Positions 11,562 through 23,232 of a stretch of 64,000 bases of DNA are shown here, piece by piece; position 1 is the first letter of the stretch, and every line of letters starts with the position of its first letter. Under the pieces are notes generated by a model. The model had not been told where the DNA came from. It saw nothing but the letters and a program-made list of their open reading frames with translations, and searched no databases. The translations under genes were made by a program, and so were the position numbers. Source of the DNA: Brugia malayi (lineage: Eukaryota; Nematoda; Chromadorea; Rhabditida; Onchocercidae); the NCBI RefSeq assembly GCF_000002995.4, contig NW_025062476.1, positions 3,901,001 through 3,965,000 on the forward strand, read 5' to 3'.

Positions 11562-14500
11562 CACTAATATTGCATTGCAAAAATCACAATGTATTATAGT
11601 TGATAACAATATTAGCTTGTTCATTAGCACTTGGCATAGAGCGCCATTTATTGGTCGATAAATATGGACATGGAACATATCCGAGTTTTCCGATAATTTT
11701 TACAGTTATTTCTTATCGTTTTGTTGAAATTTTTCATTTTTTAAGAAATTCAAAGTCGCCTAATTTTTTCTTTTTCTGAAAAACAAAAGAATTTTTTATT
11801 CCTATAAAATATTAGTTAAATATATTTCAACTTTCTTATTTGTTCCAGATTTCTTCTCCAATAATGCTTATCACCGGTTTAATGCTTATGTCAATTGCTG
11901 CTGCAATTCAAAGCATGTATAGTAAGTCAAATTATTCATTTCAAACTTACTTTACTTGCAAATATTTTTAATGTTATTTCATATATTAATAATTACTGAC
12001 CATTGGTCACTAAACATTAACTGTTGTTGAGGAACTAATTATGACTATCATTTGCATAATTATATAAGTGATAATTGCTTTTTCCTAATTTCTCGATCTT
12101 CCGATTTTTTTTTCTTTTCAAGCAGCTAAAAGTTTATTACTAAGTATCATCACCAGTCATACCATTCCTCTACCACGATTTTTCTATCAACGAACGAGCA
12201 AGCGTCGTAAGATAGTTGCTATCATGATAACTGCCTTCCTCATTTTGCCATATTTATTTGTTAACAGTTTGGATTACATATCGATTATTGCAAGTAGTTG
12301 CATGCTTGTCGCATTGATAACAATTAACATTGGCACAATCATTTGTTCAACACTTAATTTTCCCAGGTATTATGGCAAATTTGAACAATTTTGTAACAAT
12401 TGAAAAAATTTTCCATTTAGTAAACAATTACTTTTCAAATTCAATTTTTTTTTTTTTCATTTATTATTGCTTACATAAAATTAATAATAAATAATTTAAG
12501 TTCTCTTTCTTTATTATATCAATTTATGATTCATAAAAAATCGATTCAGATGTTTTTTTCTTTTCATAAAAAATTATATGAAAACAAATAATTTTCTTAA
12601 AAAAAAAAAAAAAAAAAAAAAACAGATGCTTTTTATAAAAAATTAAAAATTGGTTGCAACACGAAAACATTTCATCCATTATGACAATTATATTGACAAG
12701 GAGCGGATGAAATTATGATACTTTGGAATTGTTGAAAACTGATAATCTGCTTTCAATGTTATTTCAAATATTCCTGTTAAACAAATACACTCTCATATAT
12801 TTTATTAACAAAAATACCTGAAATAGATTTAAAGTTTTACCAATTATTTTTTTTTTAATATTTCAGTTTTTATCCAACATTTCGATTCTTTCGTTCATTG
12901 TTTGCAATGTTTGGTATTATTGCCTGTGCTATAATGCTTTATGGTTGTAAGCCACAAGTTGGTATGATAGTAAGTACCATTGCACTTCTAATTTATATAA
13001 TATTTCCATTACATCGAAGACGATTCCGTCGTGGTACTCCGTATGCAATTGTCGTTGATATTGCTAATATGTTGTTATATTCATCGACTCAAAAGAGCAG
13101 TGTCGGGTATGATAACCAGCAGTTAACTCATTTTTTGTTTCTTTTAAAAAATTCAAAATATCATTTGCTATTTGATAACTGAAAAAATTTTTTTCTTACT
13201 AATAATTACATCAGAAAATCATTAATTAACATTGCTTCAATTATGCCAAGCATTAAAAGATTTAACTGATAAATTTAACTAAAATTTAACCAACTATTTT
13301 TTTCCTGAGTTTTTTTTTTTTTTTGTTGCCTTGAAGTTAACCAATTCCTGCTAAAAAAATAAGTCTATTTAGTTTTTAATTCAATTTAACAAGAATGATT
13401 ATTTTTAGTATCTCTCTCTCTAATTTTATTATTTTTTTCAAGAATGGTGGAAGAATTTGGTTCAAAGCCTCGTTGCATTGTTTTTACACGATTTCCAGCA
13501 CCATGCGATAATCTTCTACGAATGGCTAAAATTTTATCACAAAGTATAATTTAAATAGTTTATTTTCTTTTTTTAAAGGAAAAATAAAAAAGGTAATAAA
13601 AAAAAAAAGAAATGATTTCATTTTTGGTTTATTAGGCTAACAAGTCTAACAGACCTTAATTGGTATTTTCCTTTTTTAAAGATATTCGTAAAGTACTAAC
13701 TCTTCTCCATAATAATATGCTAGAATTAGTATGTCAATGAATTTTTCAACTTTTTCGTTTAATTTTAATTGCATTAGATCTTAGAATTGAACTATCATTT
13801 GACGATCATTTCATTTAATCTAAATGTCAATTGAACTATAACTAAATGAACTAAACTATCATTTGGATACATCTATAATGAAAGTTTAATTCATTTGAAA
13901 ATTATCACTTTCATATATTATCACAAGTAATGTTTACTTATTTTAGATCGTAGCGCACTTTGTCTATCACTTATTCGCGATACAGGTGATCAGGAAAATA
14001 TTGGCTCAGAAGATGTGAGAACAGCACGACAATATATGGAATATATCGATTTGTCCGGTTATGCCACTCAATTTAAGTACCAAAAGGTATTCTATTCTTA
14101 ATAATTATCGACAAAACAATTTAGACAATATTACTACTATAATGAATGAAACTCAAAAACTGTTTAGAATTAATTATGATAATTTCAAAAAAAAAAAAAC
14201 CGATTCCCATCGAGATTACGAAGGAATTTTCATAAGGTTGCACGGCATATGAAGATAAAAATTATTGATTGTTGCTTAATTGTTATAGCTAATAATTCGA
14301 TCATTCCATTCAATTTAACTGTTAGACAATCAAAAATTTTGCATTGAATTGATTTTCTAGATCAGTTCCCTACATTCGATTGCATCAGCATTAGCAAGTT
14401 GTTGTGGTTTGGGAGTTTTTCAGTCAAATACTGTTATGATCGAATATCCATCAGAGTTAATTTACACTATAATCTCATTTTAAAAAATTCATTCAAATTT

Positions 14501-16864
14501 TTATAAAATTTTAACTTAATATTTTTCTCCTTGATTTTTCATTTTGTCATACTAACCATTTCAGAGCAGCTTTAAGCGGTTTACCTGACTCATTACTTTA
14601 TCATTATCATATGCATCGTGTTTGTGTTCAGCACTGTAATTTAGTCGTTGTTAAGGGTATTTTTCCGCTAAAAATACCGGTGAATTTAAATTTGTATTTA
14701 AATCGCCCAAATTTTCAAATTTCTTACTATTAAAGGAAAGCATTATTAAATTAATGCAACTCACATTTTTTGATTTACTATAGATCATTTCTGAAACTAA
14801 ACTCAAAACAATTTTTTGTATTACTAGTTCGAAAAAATGAATAGATATTTAATTAATAGATCAGTGGTGCAAACTTATAAATTAATTAATTGATAGCCAG
14901 TGCAATCAAACAAAACGATTGATATTTGGTGGATTATTGATAATGGTGATGTATTATTAATGGTTGCAAGAATGTTAAAAAAGCATAAAATTTGGTGTAA
15001 AGCGAAATTACGTTTATTTGTGGTGGTGGATATCGAAGATGACGTTAAAAAAATTGAAAAAGCCCTTCTCTTATGGCTAATTGACAATCACTATCTGATA
15101 AACAAAATTGAATTTATACAAGCTGATGTTAATTTTTCTATTTCATAATCAAACTATTTGACTGATTTATGATTTTCTTATTTATTACCTTTTCTTTTTA
15201 TTCATCTAAATTTAATTAGTTTATTTATAATAGTTAGTCAAGTTATATTTTAAGATTATTAAGAAACTTTCCATTTCCATGTTAGAATTACTATCCATAA
15301 GTTGGTTTTTTGTTTTTTGTTTTATTTTTTAAAGAAATTTAAAATGACAAATATTTAAAGGAAAAAATAATAGAAACCATAATTCATTAAATAGAATTTA
15401 TTTTGCTTTTTCTCATTTTTATAAAAAAGCTCGAGAAAAATTTTACCATTCATTTGCAGTCTCGTATTATATCAGATTATGTGCAACTAAGATCATTACA
15501 AATAAAACGAAGATATTGTAAAATGAATAAAAAATCGTGGTTTACATATTTGCAACGACTAGTTGGAATGTAAGAAAACATTTTTTAAATTATTATTTTT
15601 CCAAACAATTTTAGAGTAAATAGCAGAATTAAATATAAATTTTGCTAACATTTTGTTGTAAAATGTACTGATTTATTAATCGGTGAATTTTTTTATTTTT
15701 ATGAACAATAAAAAATTGTTACATAGATATATTACTTCTGTGATGTCAAACTATTTTATATACTTAACTTGACATAACACAGTTCTTTAACATAAAGAAG
15801 TTATACCCATTGCTACTTCTGTAATATTTGATTAATCTGTTAGCAGTGATAGAATTTATCGATGCAATAAGTAAGTCTGATAGAATTTGAAAGATTCGAT
15901 AAACTTCGACTATTATTCCATTCATAGATGCTGCATAGGTCCGAAATTCAAATTATATTTAAAATTTTAATTTAACTAAGTTTTCAATTCTGAATATGAG
16001 TATAATGAGAGTTAATTATGAAAATATATTATAAATAAGCAAGCAAAATGAGAAGAATTATTTTGAAGACCAGATGGGATGCCAGCACAAAATGCTATAG
16101 ACAGTGGTTTTCATGGACTAATGACAACCTCAATAAGAAGTAATTCATATATGAAAACGAGTGAACAACAGGTAATTTTTAATTGATACATGAGTAGTGG
16201 TAATGCTTGATCAACAAAATGATAATCATAATGATAATGTGATAGGTGTATTGCTTATATTAGCAAATAAAGCTCTTAAAAGATTTAGCAAATTAGTAAT
16301 TAAAATTACTTTGCTGTATATATGTATATGCTGATAGATTAAATTAACTTGATGTCAAACATATACCTAAATTCGAAATTTGAAACTCAGATCGTAAATC
16401 TTGTCATCATTCATTTACATTGAAATTTCCGTGTACAATATTGCTATAATAAGTAAAGCATGGAAATGCTTTTTTTTTTTTTTTTTTTAATTGAGAATTA
16501 AAAATTTTCTAAACTCATGCTAATAAAGAAAGAGATGAATCATTATGAAAAGTGAAAAATACGAAATTCAAAAGCTCGAACTGGAATTCATAAATTTTAA
16601 TTTAATCTAAATGAATAATTATGGTGTAAAATGTAATATGATTAGCAAAGAGCTCGACAACTGAATAAGGAGATTCTGAGACGTAGTTCGGATGCTGTCC
16701 TTGTATTGATGAATATGCCAGAACCACCCGTACATTTGGAACGATTTTGGAAATATTTGAATTTTTTAAACGATATGTCTAGTGAATTGAAAAAGGTGCT
16801 ATTTGTTCGAGGCGTTGATGTACAGTCTAACATAGATCTCGAAACATCAGCTATGAAAGAGTAG
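6205..16864 (+). CDS. Divergent K-Cl cotransporter (SLC12 / KCC family)
   Basis: Exons: 6205-6243, 7077-7247, 7516-7630, 8036-8169, 8765-8882, 9158-9286, 9761-9872, 10683-10887, 11285-11440, 11600-11704, 11849-11921, 12123-12366, 12867-13106, 13443-13543, 13947-14086, 14361-14455, 14565-14679, 14897-15127, 15460-15569, 16069-16171 and 16646-16864. Together they give about 984 residues, close to KCC length. Seen: a membrane domain to about residue 560. Its large extracellular loop (about 220-330) carries four Cys (226, 272, 281, 289) and sequons at N252 and N280, as in KCCs. The cytosolic C-terminus has family blocks GLGVFQSNTVMIEYP, TIDIWWIIDNGDVLLM and VLVLMNMPEPP, ending with VLFVRG. These are closer to KCC than to NKCC. 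Known: KCCs export K+ and Cl- together across the plasma membrane, setting cell volume and neuronal chloride. Odd: the membrane core is strongly divergent (see findings). The first-exon donor is uncertain, since a second donor after 6316 would break the frame. Which worm KCC paralogue this is cannot be told. Confidence 0.88.
9590..9622 (+). repeat. (ATT)n microsatellite in the cotransporter gene
   Basis: A trinucleotide run in the intron before the exon at 9761. The open frame through it reads as a poly-Tyr tract and is not part of the protein. Confidence 0.9.
11521..11561 (+). repeat. (ATT)n microsatellite in the cotransporter gene
   Basis: A pure trinucleotide run with flanking imperfect copies from about 11471. 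It sits in the intron before the exon at 11600. Poly-Ile frames on both strands here are artefacts. Confidence 0.95.
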
Positions 16865-17991
16865 AATATTTCGGGTTAATTAATGACTAATTATTTATTA
16901 ATCAATTAGTTGCTTAATTACTAGCTCATCTATATGATTATAACTTAGCACATTCCCTTCACGGCATAAATTTTGGAATTACTTGCTTATTAAAACATTT
17001 TTTTATTATATTATTTTACATTTATTCTTTTGTATTTACTTTTATTCGTTATTCTTTCGTCTTTGTATTACTATTATTATCTTATTGTTATATTATTTTT
17101 TGTTATTACATTATTTTACTTTTATTATTATATAATTGTTTCGTTATATGATACAATGATAAAATTATATAATACAATTAAAATAATCCATATTTCCTTC
17201 TTCTAATTAATATTATTCATATGAAGCATAAAATATTTAAATTCCATTGGATAATCAATACTTTATTTGCTAATTTTATTTAAAAATTATAATACAATTT
17301 AATTATAAAAGGAGTTTTGTTAGATAAAATTTATTTCAACTTTTACGAATACAATCTTAATAGCATTTACAATTTTCACTTCCCATATTTTCTTCTTCTT
17401 AATTAATATCATTTATATTAAATGTAAAATATCTAAATTTTGTTACAGAGGATTATACCATCAATCACAAAAAGATTTCAAAGAGAAATTTAGAGAATAA
17501 AAAAAAATGAAATAAATACTATTCTGTAAAAAAAGATGAAAAAGCTCTCAAAAAAATTCTCCAAGTATTAAAGAAAAAAAATTTTTTCAAGAAAGTTTCA
17601 GAAAATTTTCAAAGAGTCTTTGTATTCAAAAACGAACCAATTCTATCAGATTACAATATCATTCACAGATTTAAATTTTAAGAATTTGTTATATGTTATA
17701 CAAAAAAAAAATCAAATTGTGCTTAAATGAACGATGGAATTCTTGAAGCGATTCCCTTGCATTCTGTAAGTGAGATACTATGTCATCATTGAGTTACTCC
17801 GCGGAGCTGCGGTAGTTGTGAGTATTTTGCGGGGATTTTGCTTGGTAGTATCGGTGGAAAAGTGATACGAATGGTTTGATTTGTATGCATTTTGTAGGCA
17901 ATTGCACGAAATTTCCATTTTTCCAATACTTTAGACAGTTCAAAATGGCGCTGTGAAATATTGTATAAATGAATTTTCTTATTGAAAAGGG
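16865..17991. other. Intergenic: cotransporter 3' flank and PIGM promoter side
   Basis: The first part is AT-rich 3' flank with TTA/ATT-rich runs. From about 17750 the base composition becomes richer in G and C, up to the PIGM start. It includes a perfect 10-bp palindrome CTCCGCGGAG at 17797-17806 inside a short open frame (17780-17815). Minus-strand open frames in this block lack any recognisable domain. Confidence 0.4.
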
Positions 17992-20900
17992 ATGAAAATA
18001 AAAGCGCGGAAAAGTTCCGGTGAGCAAACATTAGATAGTGCTGAGAGATCGGAAAATATATGGAAACAAAAGCAACTTTTATTGCTCTCATTTTTATGTC
18101 GTATTATTTTGGTGTATTATGGGTGTATCCATGATTACTTATTTGAGGTTAGATTTTGTATTCTGATATTTAATATTGAAGTATTTTGTGTTAATAGTGT
18201 ATTAACACCGAAAAGACTGATATAACTTGAAATGACAAACTTTGAAATGAAATTGAGTAGATATTTAACATATGTTAAAGTGAAATGAGCTTTCAGTATC
18301 AAAATGAAGTGTCATGAAATGAATTTTTATTGTATACAGATCTAAATATTGTTTTACATGAATTGAATTTCACGAAATGACTTACTGAGTGTAAACAAAG
18401 AAGGGAGAAGAGAGTGTGGTCAAGATAACAAGAAATTATCTTTTCGCTGCTAGTTTTTTGTACTGTAAAAGTTTTTTTTTTTTTTTTGTTCACAGTGAAT
18501 GGGGGGAGATGGTTAACTTGTAGGGGAATTTTTCTTGTTCATAAGTTATATTTTATTTTCTTTTTGTCTAAATTGTGAAAGGTCTCTACTGCGAGCTACG
18601 GTTAAGACATTTTACTTTAAGGATTTTTTTTTTTTTTTAAAAAATGCTTCAACAAAAAAAGAGAAAGAAACGCCAAAAAAAGAAAAAGATTTTGCAGACG
18701 AGTCAAGAAAAGAATGGAATGAAATTACTTGTTCAGCAATAACCTAAAGATGGTTCCTGAGGACGATAAATATTGTACAGTAGTTTCATTGATTTCTGTT
18801 AGAAAATAGTTAAAAACAGAATTTCAAATTTCTAAAATTTCAAGGTGCAATTTACCGACATTGATTATAAAGTTTATTCGGATGCAGCAGAATACATTTA
18901 TCGTGGACAATCGCCATATAAGCGAGCAGCCTATCGTTATACACCATTATTGGCTTGGCTATTAACCCCAGTAGTAAAATGGCCTGATTTTGGTAAATAT
19001 TCAAATAATTTAGAGAAAAAATATACCAAAAAGAGAATAGGATGTAGTGAAGATGAAATCGTTACATTGGAAGGCTTAGGGGTTGTAAAAATTTGAGCTG
19101 TAAAAAAGTTGTGAAAAAGAGTTGCAGAAATGGGAATTAGACGCTATAAAATTGTTCTGCACATACGGTAAGTGATCACTTCTGAAATGAGTAGTTTCTT
19201 ACCACAATGATAGTAATAATATCATTGTTTTATTCCCATATCTCGCAGGAATTCTAAGAAGTTCAATGTCTTTCATGCTTTATTGTTTAATAAGGACATC
19301 GATTCCTTTATGCAATATGAATGAAATGCTGCCTAGTTTTGCATTTCAGTTCTACTCTGGTACATACCAGACACACTAAAAGAATTTTGTATAAGCAGCT
19401 TCACTTTCATAAAGCGTGCTAAGTAATTAATGCGGGCAAGTAGTCATTGCTGAATATTCTGTAAAAATCAAGCATGTCAAATTTGCAGGAAAATTTTTAT
19501 TTTGTGCCGCAGATGTAGCAAATGGTTTTTTGTATTTCGAGTTAGCAGCATGTAGTCAAACGATGCGCAAGGTTAATAAATTGAGAAAAGTTTTATTTTT
19601 TGAATTTTTCTGCATCAAACTTTTTTTCCTAGTTTTTCTCTTTTTAAAAGGAATTCATTTTTTAATTTCTTTAAGTATTTTTTTAAGCAAAACGACCAAA
19701 AGTTTTTTAGCGTGGGATTTGGATTATTTGCTTTTTTTATTTGTTTATTTTTTCTTATAGTTCGTTAAGTTCTAGGCATGCTGTTCAAGTAATAGTATTG
19801 CGGAATTTCTGAGAACATTTCGATTTTTTTTTTCTTTTTTTATTATTTTTCTTTATTTTGTTTTTGAAGGACGAAAATAAGTCCAGGATGAAAAAAAGTG
19901 TGGTAGTATTTTGGCTTGCAAATCCATTAACAGCTATAATATCAGCAAGAGGTAATGCTGACGTGCTTGTATGTGCTGTCGTTCTGTGGACTTTATATTT
20001 GCTTATGCGGAATCAGGTGATATCTTAACAAAATTTAAAATACTTTCCAGCTTTTTTCTTGATGTGTAACTTTTTACACTTTTTAGTCTTGTTTCTCGTT
20101 GTGTAATTATGACAGTATTATTAGATCAGTCAGGAAGAAGTAAGGAATGAAAGTGATTATGGATTGCGAAGTCTTGGCAGAAAGCGTTCTTCCGATACTA
20201 TGTTACCGTTGTTGTAATTTGTCCATACTTAATCGCTGTTTTTCAACTTATCCAGTTTTTAACGCAATATCGTTGAATATGAATATTATTGATCAACGTT
20301 TGGTGAATATTGGAAAATACAAATGCCTTATTCGCAATGGCAGATAAAGCACCTGCAGAAAAGTTCTCGTTAAGAAAGTGAAAATAACATAAAAAGTGAA
20401 ATCGCATAGTATTATTTTTATTAGAAAACGATATTTGGACGAAATATTTTAGTGGTGGTTGGCAGCCTTGGTTTATGGACTGCTAGCAGTACACTTGAAA
20501 TTATATCCAATTATTTATTTACCTTCCATTTACCTTTCTCTGTCCAATGTTTCTTTATCATCTGGATGGATCGATTATGGCAAGCGACTGATTTCAAATA
20601 TGAAAGGATATATTTTTGTATTGGTATGTAGGTATCATATATCATCAGCTAGTTCTGTTTACCCATCCATTTCAACATTCGGTTGATTATATTGATGTCC
20701 AAAATCTTTTACTTTCTCGTTATTTATGAAATGCTATATGATAGCATACCCTCTTACAGATCATTTCAGATTCATAGATTGTGGGACAAGAATCAGTAGA
20801 TCTGAAATTTTGTGATTTTCCATTGTTAATATATCCCACTTTTACTAGGTTATTGTTTAAAATATAACTGCCACGTAAGCTTTGATTTTACTTGTTTCAG

Positions 20901-21966
20901 ATATTTTGTTGTAGTTTATTGACATTAGTGATCATATTTTATATGTTATATGGTATGCCTTACATTAACGAAGCATTATTTTATCATTTTTACCGCACTG
21001 ATACACGACATAATTTTTCGCCCTACTTTTACTTATTGTATTTGACAGCCAATAATGCACAAATATCTCGGCTTATAAGTTTTTGCGCTTTCATACCCCA
21101 AGTTTCACTCATCATTTATCTTGCTTTCAGGTGTGTTTTTCCATTTAGAACTTTTGTTGTAATTTTGGGAATTTTAATATTTGATCTTTCCATTTATCTA
21201 ATGTCCCCACTAACAATATTGAGATTAAAGGTGTTTGTTTTCAATTAATCTCAGTATGTTATGATAAAATTGTTATAATATTGGAAAGCGCTGTTTTTCG
21301 TAACTGTAGTGGAGGTTAAGATAGTAGAGAAGTAACAGTTTAGAAATTGGTCTTTGCTTATGCTCAAGTTAATGGGTGAGCGAACCCTTTTCTTTGAATT
21401 AATCAGAATTCAGCTGAGTGTAAGATTATTCATTATTTTTTACATTTGATTCTCAATCCAGCAGTGATAAAAAAATTAAGTATGGAATTTTGCAGATTTC
21501 ATGATGATCTCCCATTTTGTTGGCTAATTACAACGGCCGTATTTGTTTCGTTTAATAAAGTATGCACTAGCCAGTATTTCATTTGGTATATTTGTTTGTT
21601 ACCGATTGCTCAACGAAGTATCGAAGTTGGTTTTTAGATTTATTGCTATGCTGTAATATGAATTTGGATGTTTGAATGAAATGAATTTTAGTCAAATTAT
21701 TTCATTCTAAAGCGAAATTTATTCCATTTTTAAATCACTATTAAATTTTACAGATTTCAACAGTGGAAGCAGTATACTTGATAATTTTATGGTTCTTGGG
21801 ACAAGCGTTTTGGCTTTATCCTGCTTATTTGTTCGAATTTCAAGGGTTGAATACATTCTATTTAATTTGGCTTTCTTCATTGTTCTTCCTTACGATCAAT
21901 ACAGGAATTATTGTTCAGCTAATTCGACGACATAATTGTAAAAGAAGTTGTGGAATAGTTGGATAA
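17992..21966 (+). CDS. PIGM: GPI mannosyltransferase 1 (PIG-M)
   Basis: Exons: 17992-18147, 18845-18992, 19489-19571, 19870-20016, 20453-20623, 20901-21130, 21496-21625 and 21754-21966. They give 425 residues, against 423 in human PIG-M. Seen: an N-terminal membrane segment (about 25-45), then the luminal DXD-type motif in [13 protein letters not shown]. Next come [13 protein letters not shown] and [11 protein letters not shown], then the family block [19 protein letters not shown]. After these come [18 protein letters not shown] and [16 protein letters not shown] near the C-terminus, with many hydrophobic helices between. Known: PIG-M, with PIG-X, adds the first alpha-1,4-linked mannose to the GPI precursor on the luminal face of the ER, using dolichol-phosphate-mannose. 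The seventh exon uses a GTTGGT donor after 21625; this is the only choice that keeps the frame to the last exon. The gene looks intact. Confidence 0.93.
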
Positions 21967-23195
21967 AATCTAATCATTCGGTCATTGTTTTGGAAGATTT
22001 AAACAAAATAATGTTTTAGAAAATCAGACTTACACTTTTTTGTGTCACGATTTTCTCTTTGTAGGTAAAAAGTAAGAGGGGCTTTAGTTCATTTTGTAAT
22101 TTTCTTATAGTGAAACGAAATTAAAAAGTGTTTTTGCTTTTTGGAAATTTTCTCATGCCGATCTCACCGGTGATCATTAGTGTTCAAGTGTAGCTGAGTA
22201 AATTGAGTTCCGAATGATATTGAGCTAGTGAATTTAATATGTACCAGGACAAATAGTTTCAAGTTATCCTAAATTAAGGCTCCCTTGGGTTATATGTTGC
22301 TCTTACACCGGTAATTACATCGTTATTCCAAACCAATATTGATTATAAAAATGATTTCATGCTTCTTTATGTCTTCAAAAAAAAAAAATTATTTTACGCA
22401 TATTGCTGCGAAATATTGTTGAACAATTGTAATTCATAATTGGAATGTAATGGAATGTTGTCATAAGAATGTTCAAACGTTGAAATCTTAGAGTTATGTT
22501 AACTTAAAATTTCGTTAAAAATTTATGTGACTTACTGCTTAACTACACAATACATAGAAGCGAGAGAAATAGATTGAAATAAATGCATAAATTTAAATGA
22601 AAAAACTTGCGTAAGGACGGGAATAAACGTTTTGTTCATACTATCATTATAATTCTTATTCCTTCTTCATGATTAATAAATTGTTATGTAAGTGTTGCGT
22701 GCTGTTTGTTATTGTTACATTTTGCAGTCGATGGCTAGATTTCATCTACATCTCATTAGTCATGTGTCGTAAAACTAATGAAAATTACTGTACTGTTCTG
22801 CAGGTCGTAAAGAATGGAATTAATTGTCTTTGTTAGTTTGAAGTTTGAGTATGGATAGCTTGCACGTGGAGATTGTTAGATTGAAGTTTGGGTGGGCTGA
22901 ACTTTTTTTTGTATGGTTGATGTTTTTGGTTTGTAATAAATCCAATTTGGATCATTCACATCTAAATTGTGCTGATGATGGTGTAGCAATGATAAGAGAA
23001 CGAGAGATTAATTTAACATATATTATGACGCTTACACATTGATTTCAGTTTGGTAATACTTGGCATTATTAGTTAGCAAATGAATACTGTATGAATATTA
23101 TTTATATCTTGGGAAGTAAATTTGAATCAATCATCTTTTGTTTATTTTGGGATGTTGTGTATTGTCATTTGGTAGCATACGAATATGCTTTTTTC
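21967..23195. other. Intergenic between PIGM and DPH5
   Basis: About 1.2 kb separates the PIGM stop from the DPH5 trans-splice acceptor. Short open frames occur (for example 22845-23042) but have no splice context or recognisable motif. AATAAA words occur at 22578 and 22622 and could serve PIGM, though they are distant from its stop. Confidence 0.4.
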
Positions 23196-23197
23196 AG
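23196..23197 (+). promoter_or_regulatory. Predicted spliced-leader acceptor of DPH5
   Basis: A strong TTTTTTCAG ends here, 35 nt before the DPH5 ATG at 23233, with no upstream coding exon. It removes the in-frame upstream ATG at 23185 from the mRNA, which decides the start. Confidence 0.55.
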
Positions 23198-23232
23198 ATT
23201 TATTGAAGTATACTGAAATCTATTTTATCTCA

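Noticed and set aside
11415..11678. Poly-isoleucine proteins on both strands
   Set aside because: They are translations of the ATT microsatellite in an intron of the cotransporter gene.
17786..18091. Two overlapping minus-strand frames at the PIGM start
   Set aside because: They overlap the first PIGM exon and its promoter side, without splice signals or recognisable motifs.
22845..23042. 65-codon + strand frame between PIGM and DPH5
   Set aside because: No acceptor or donor context, no family resemblance, and it lies in the outron side of DPH5.
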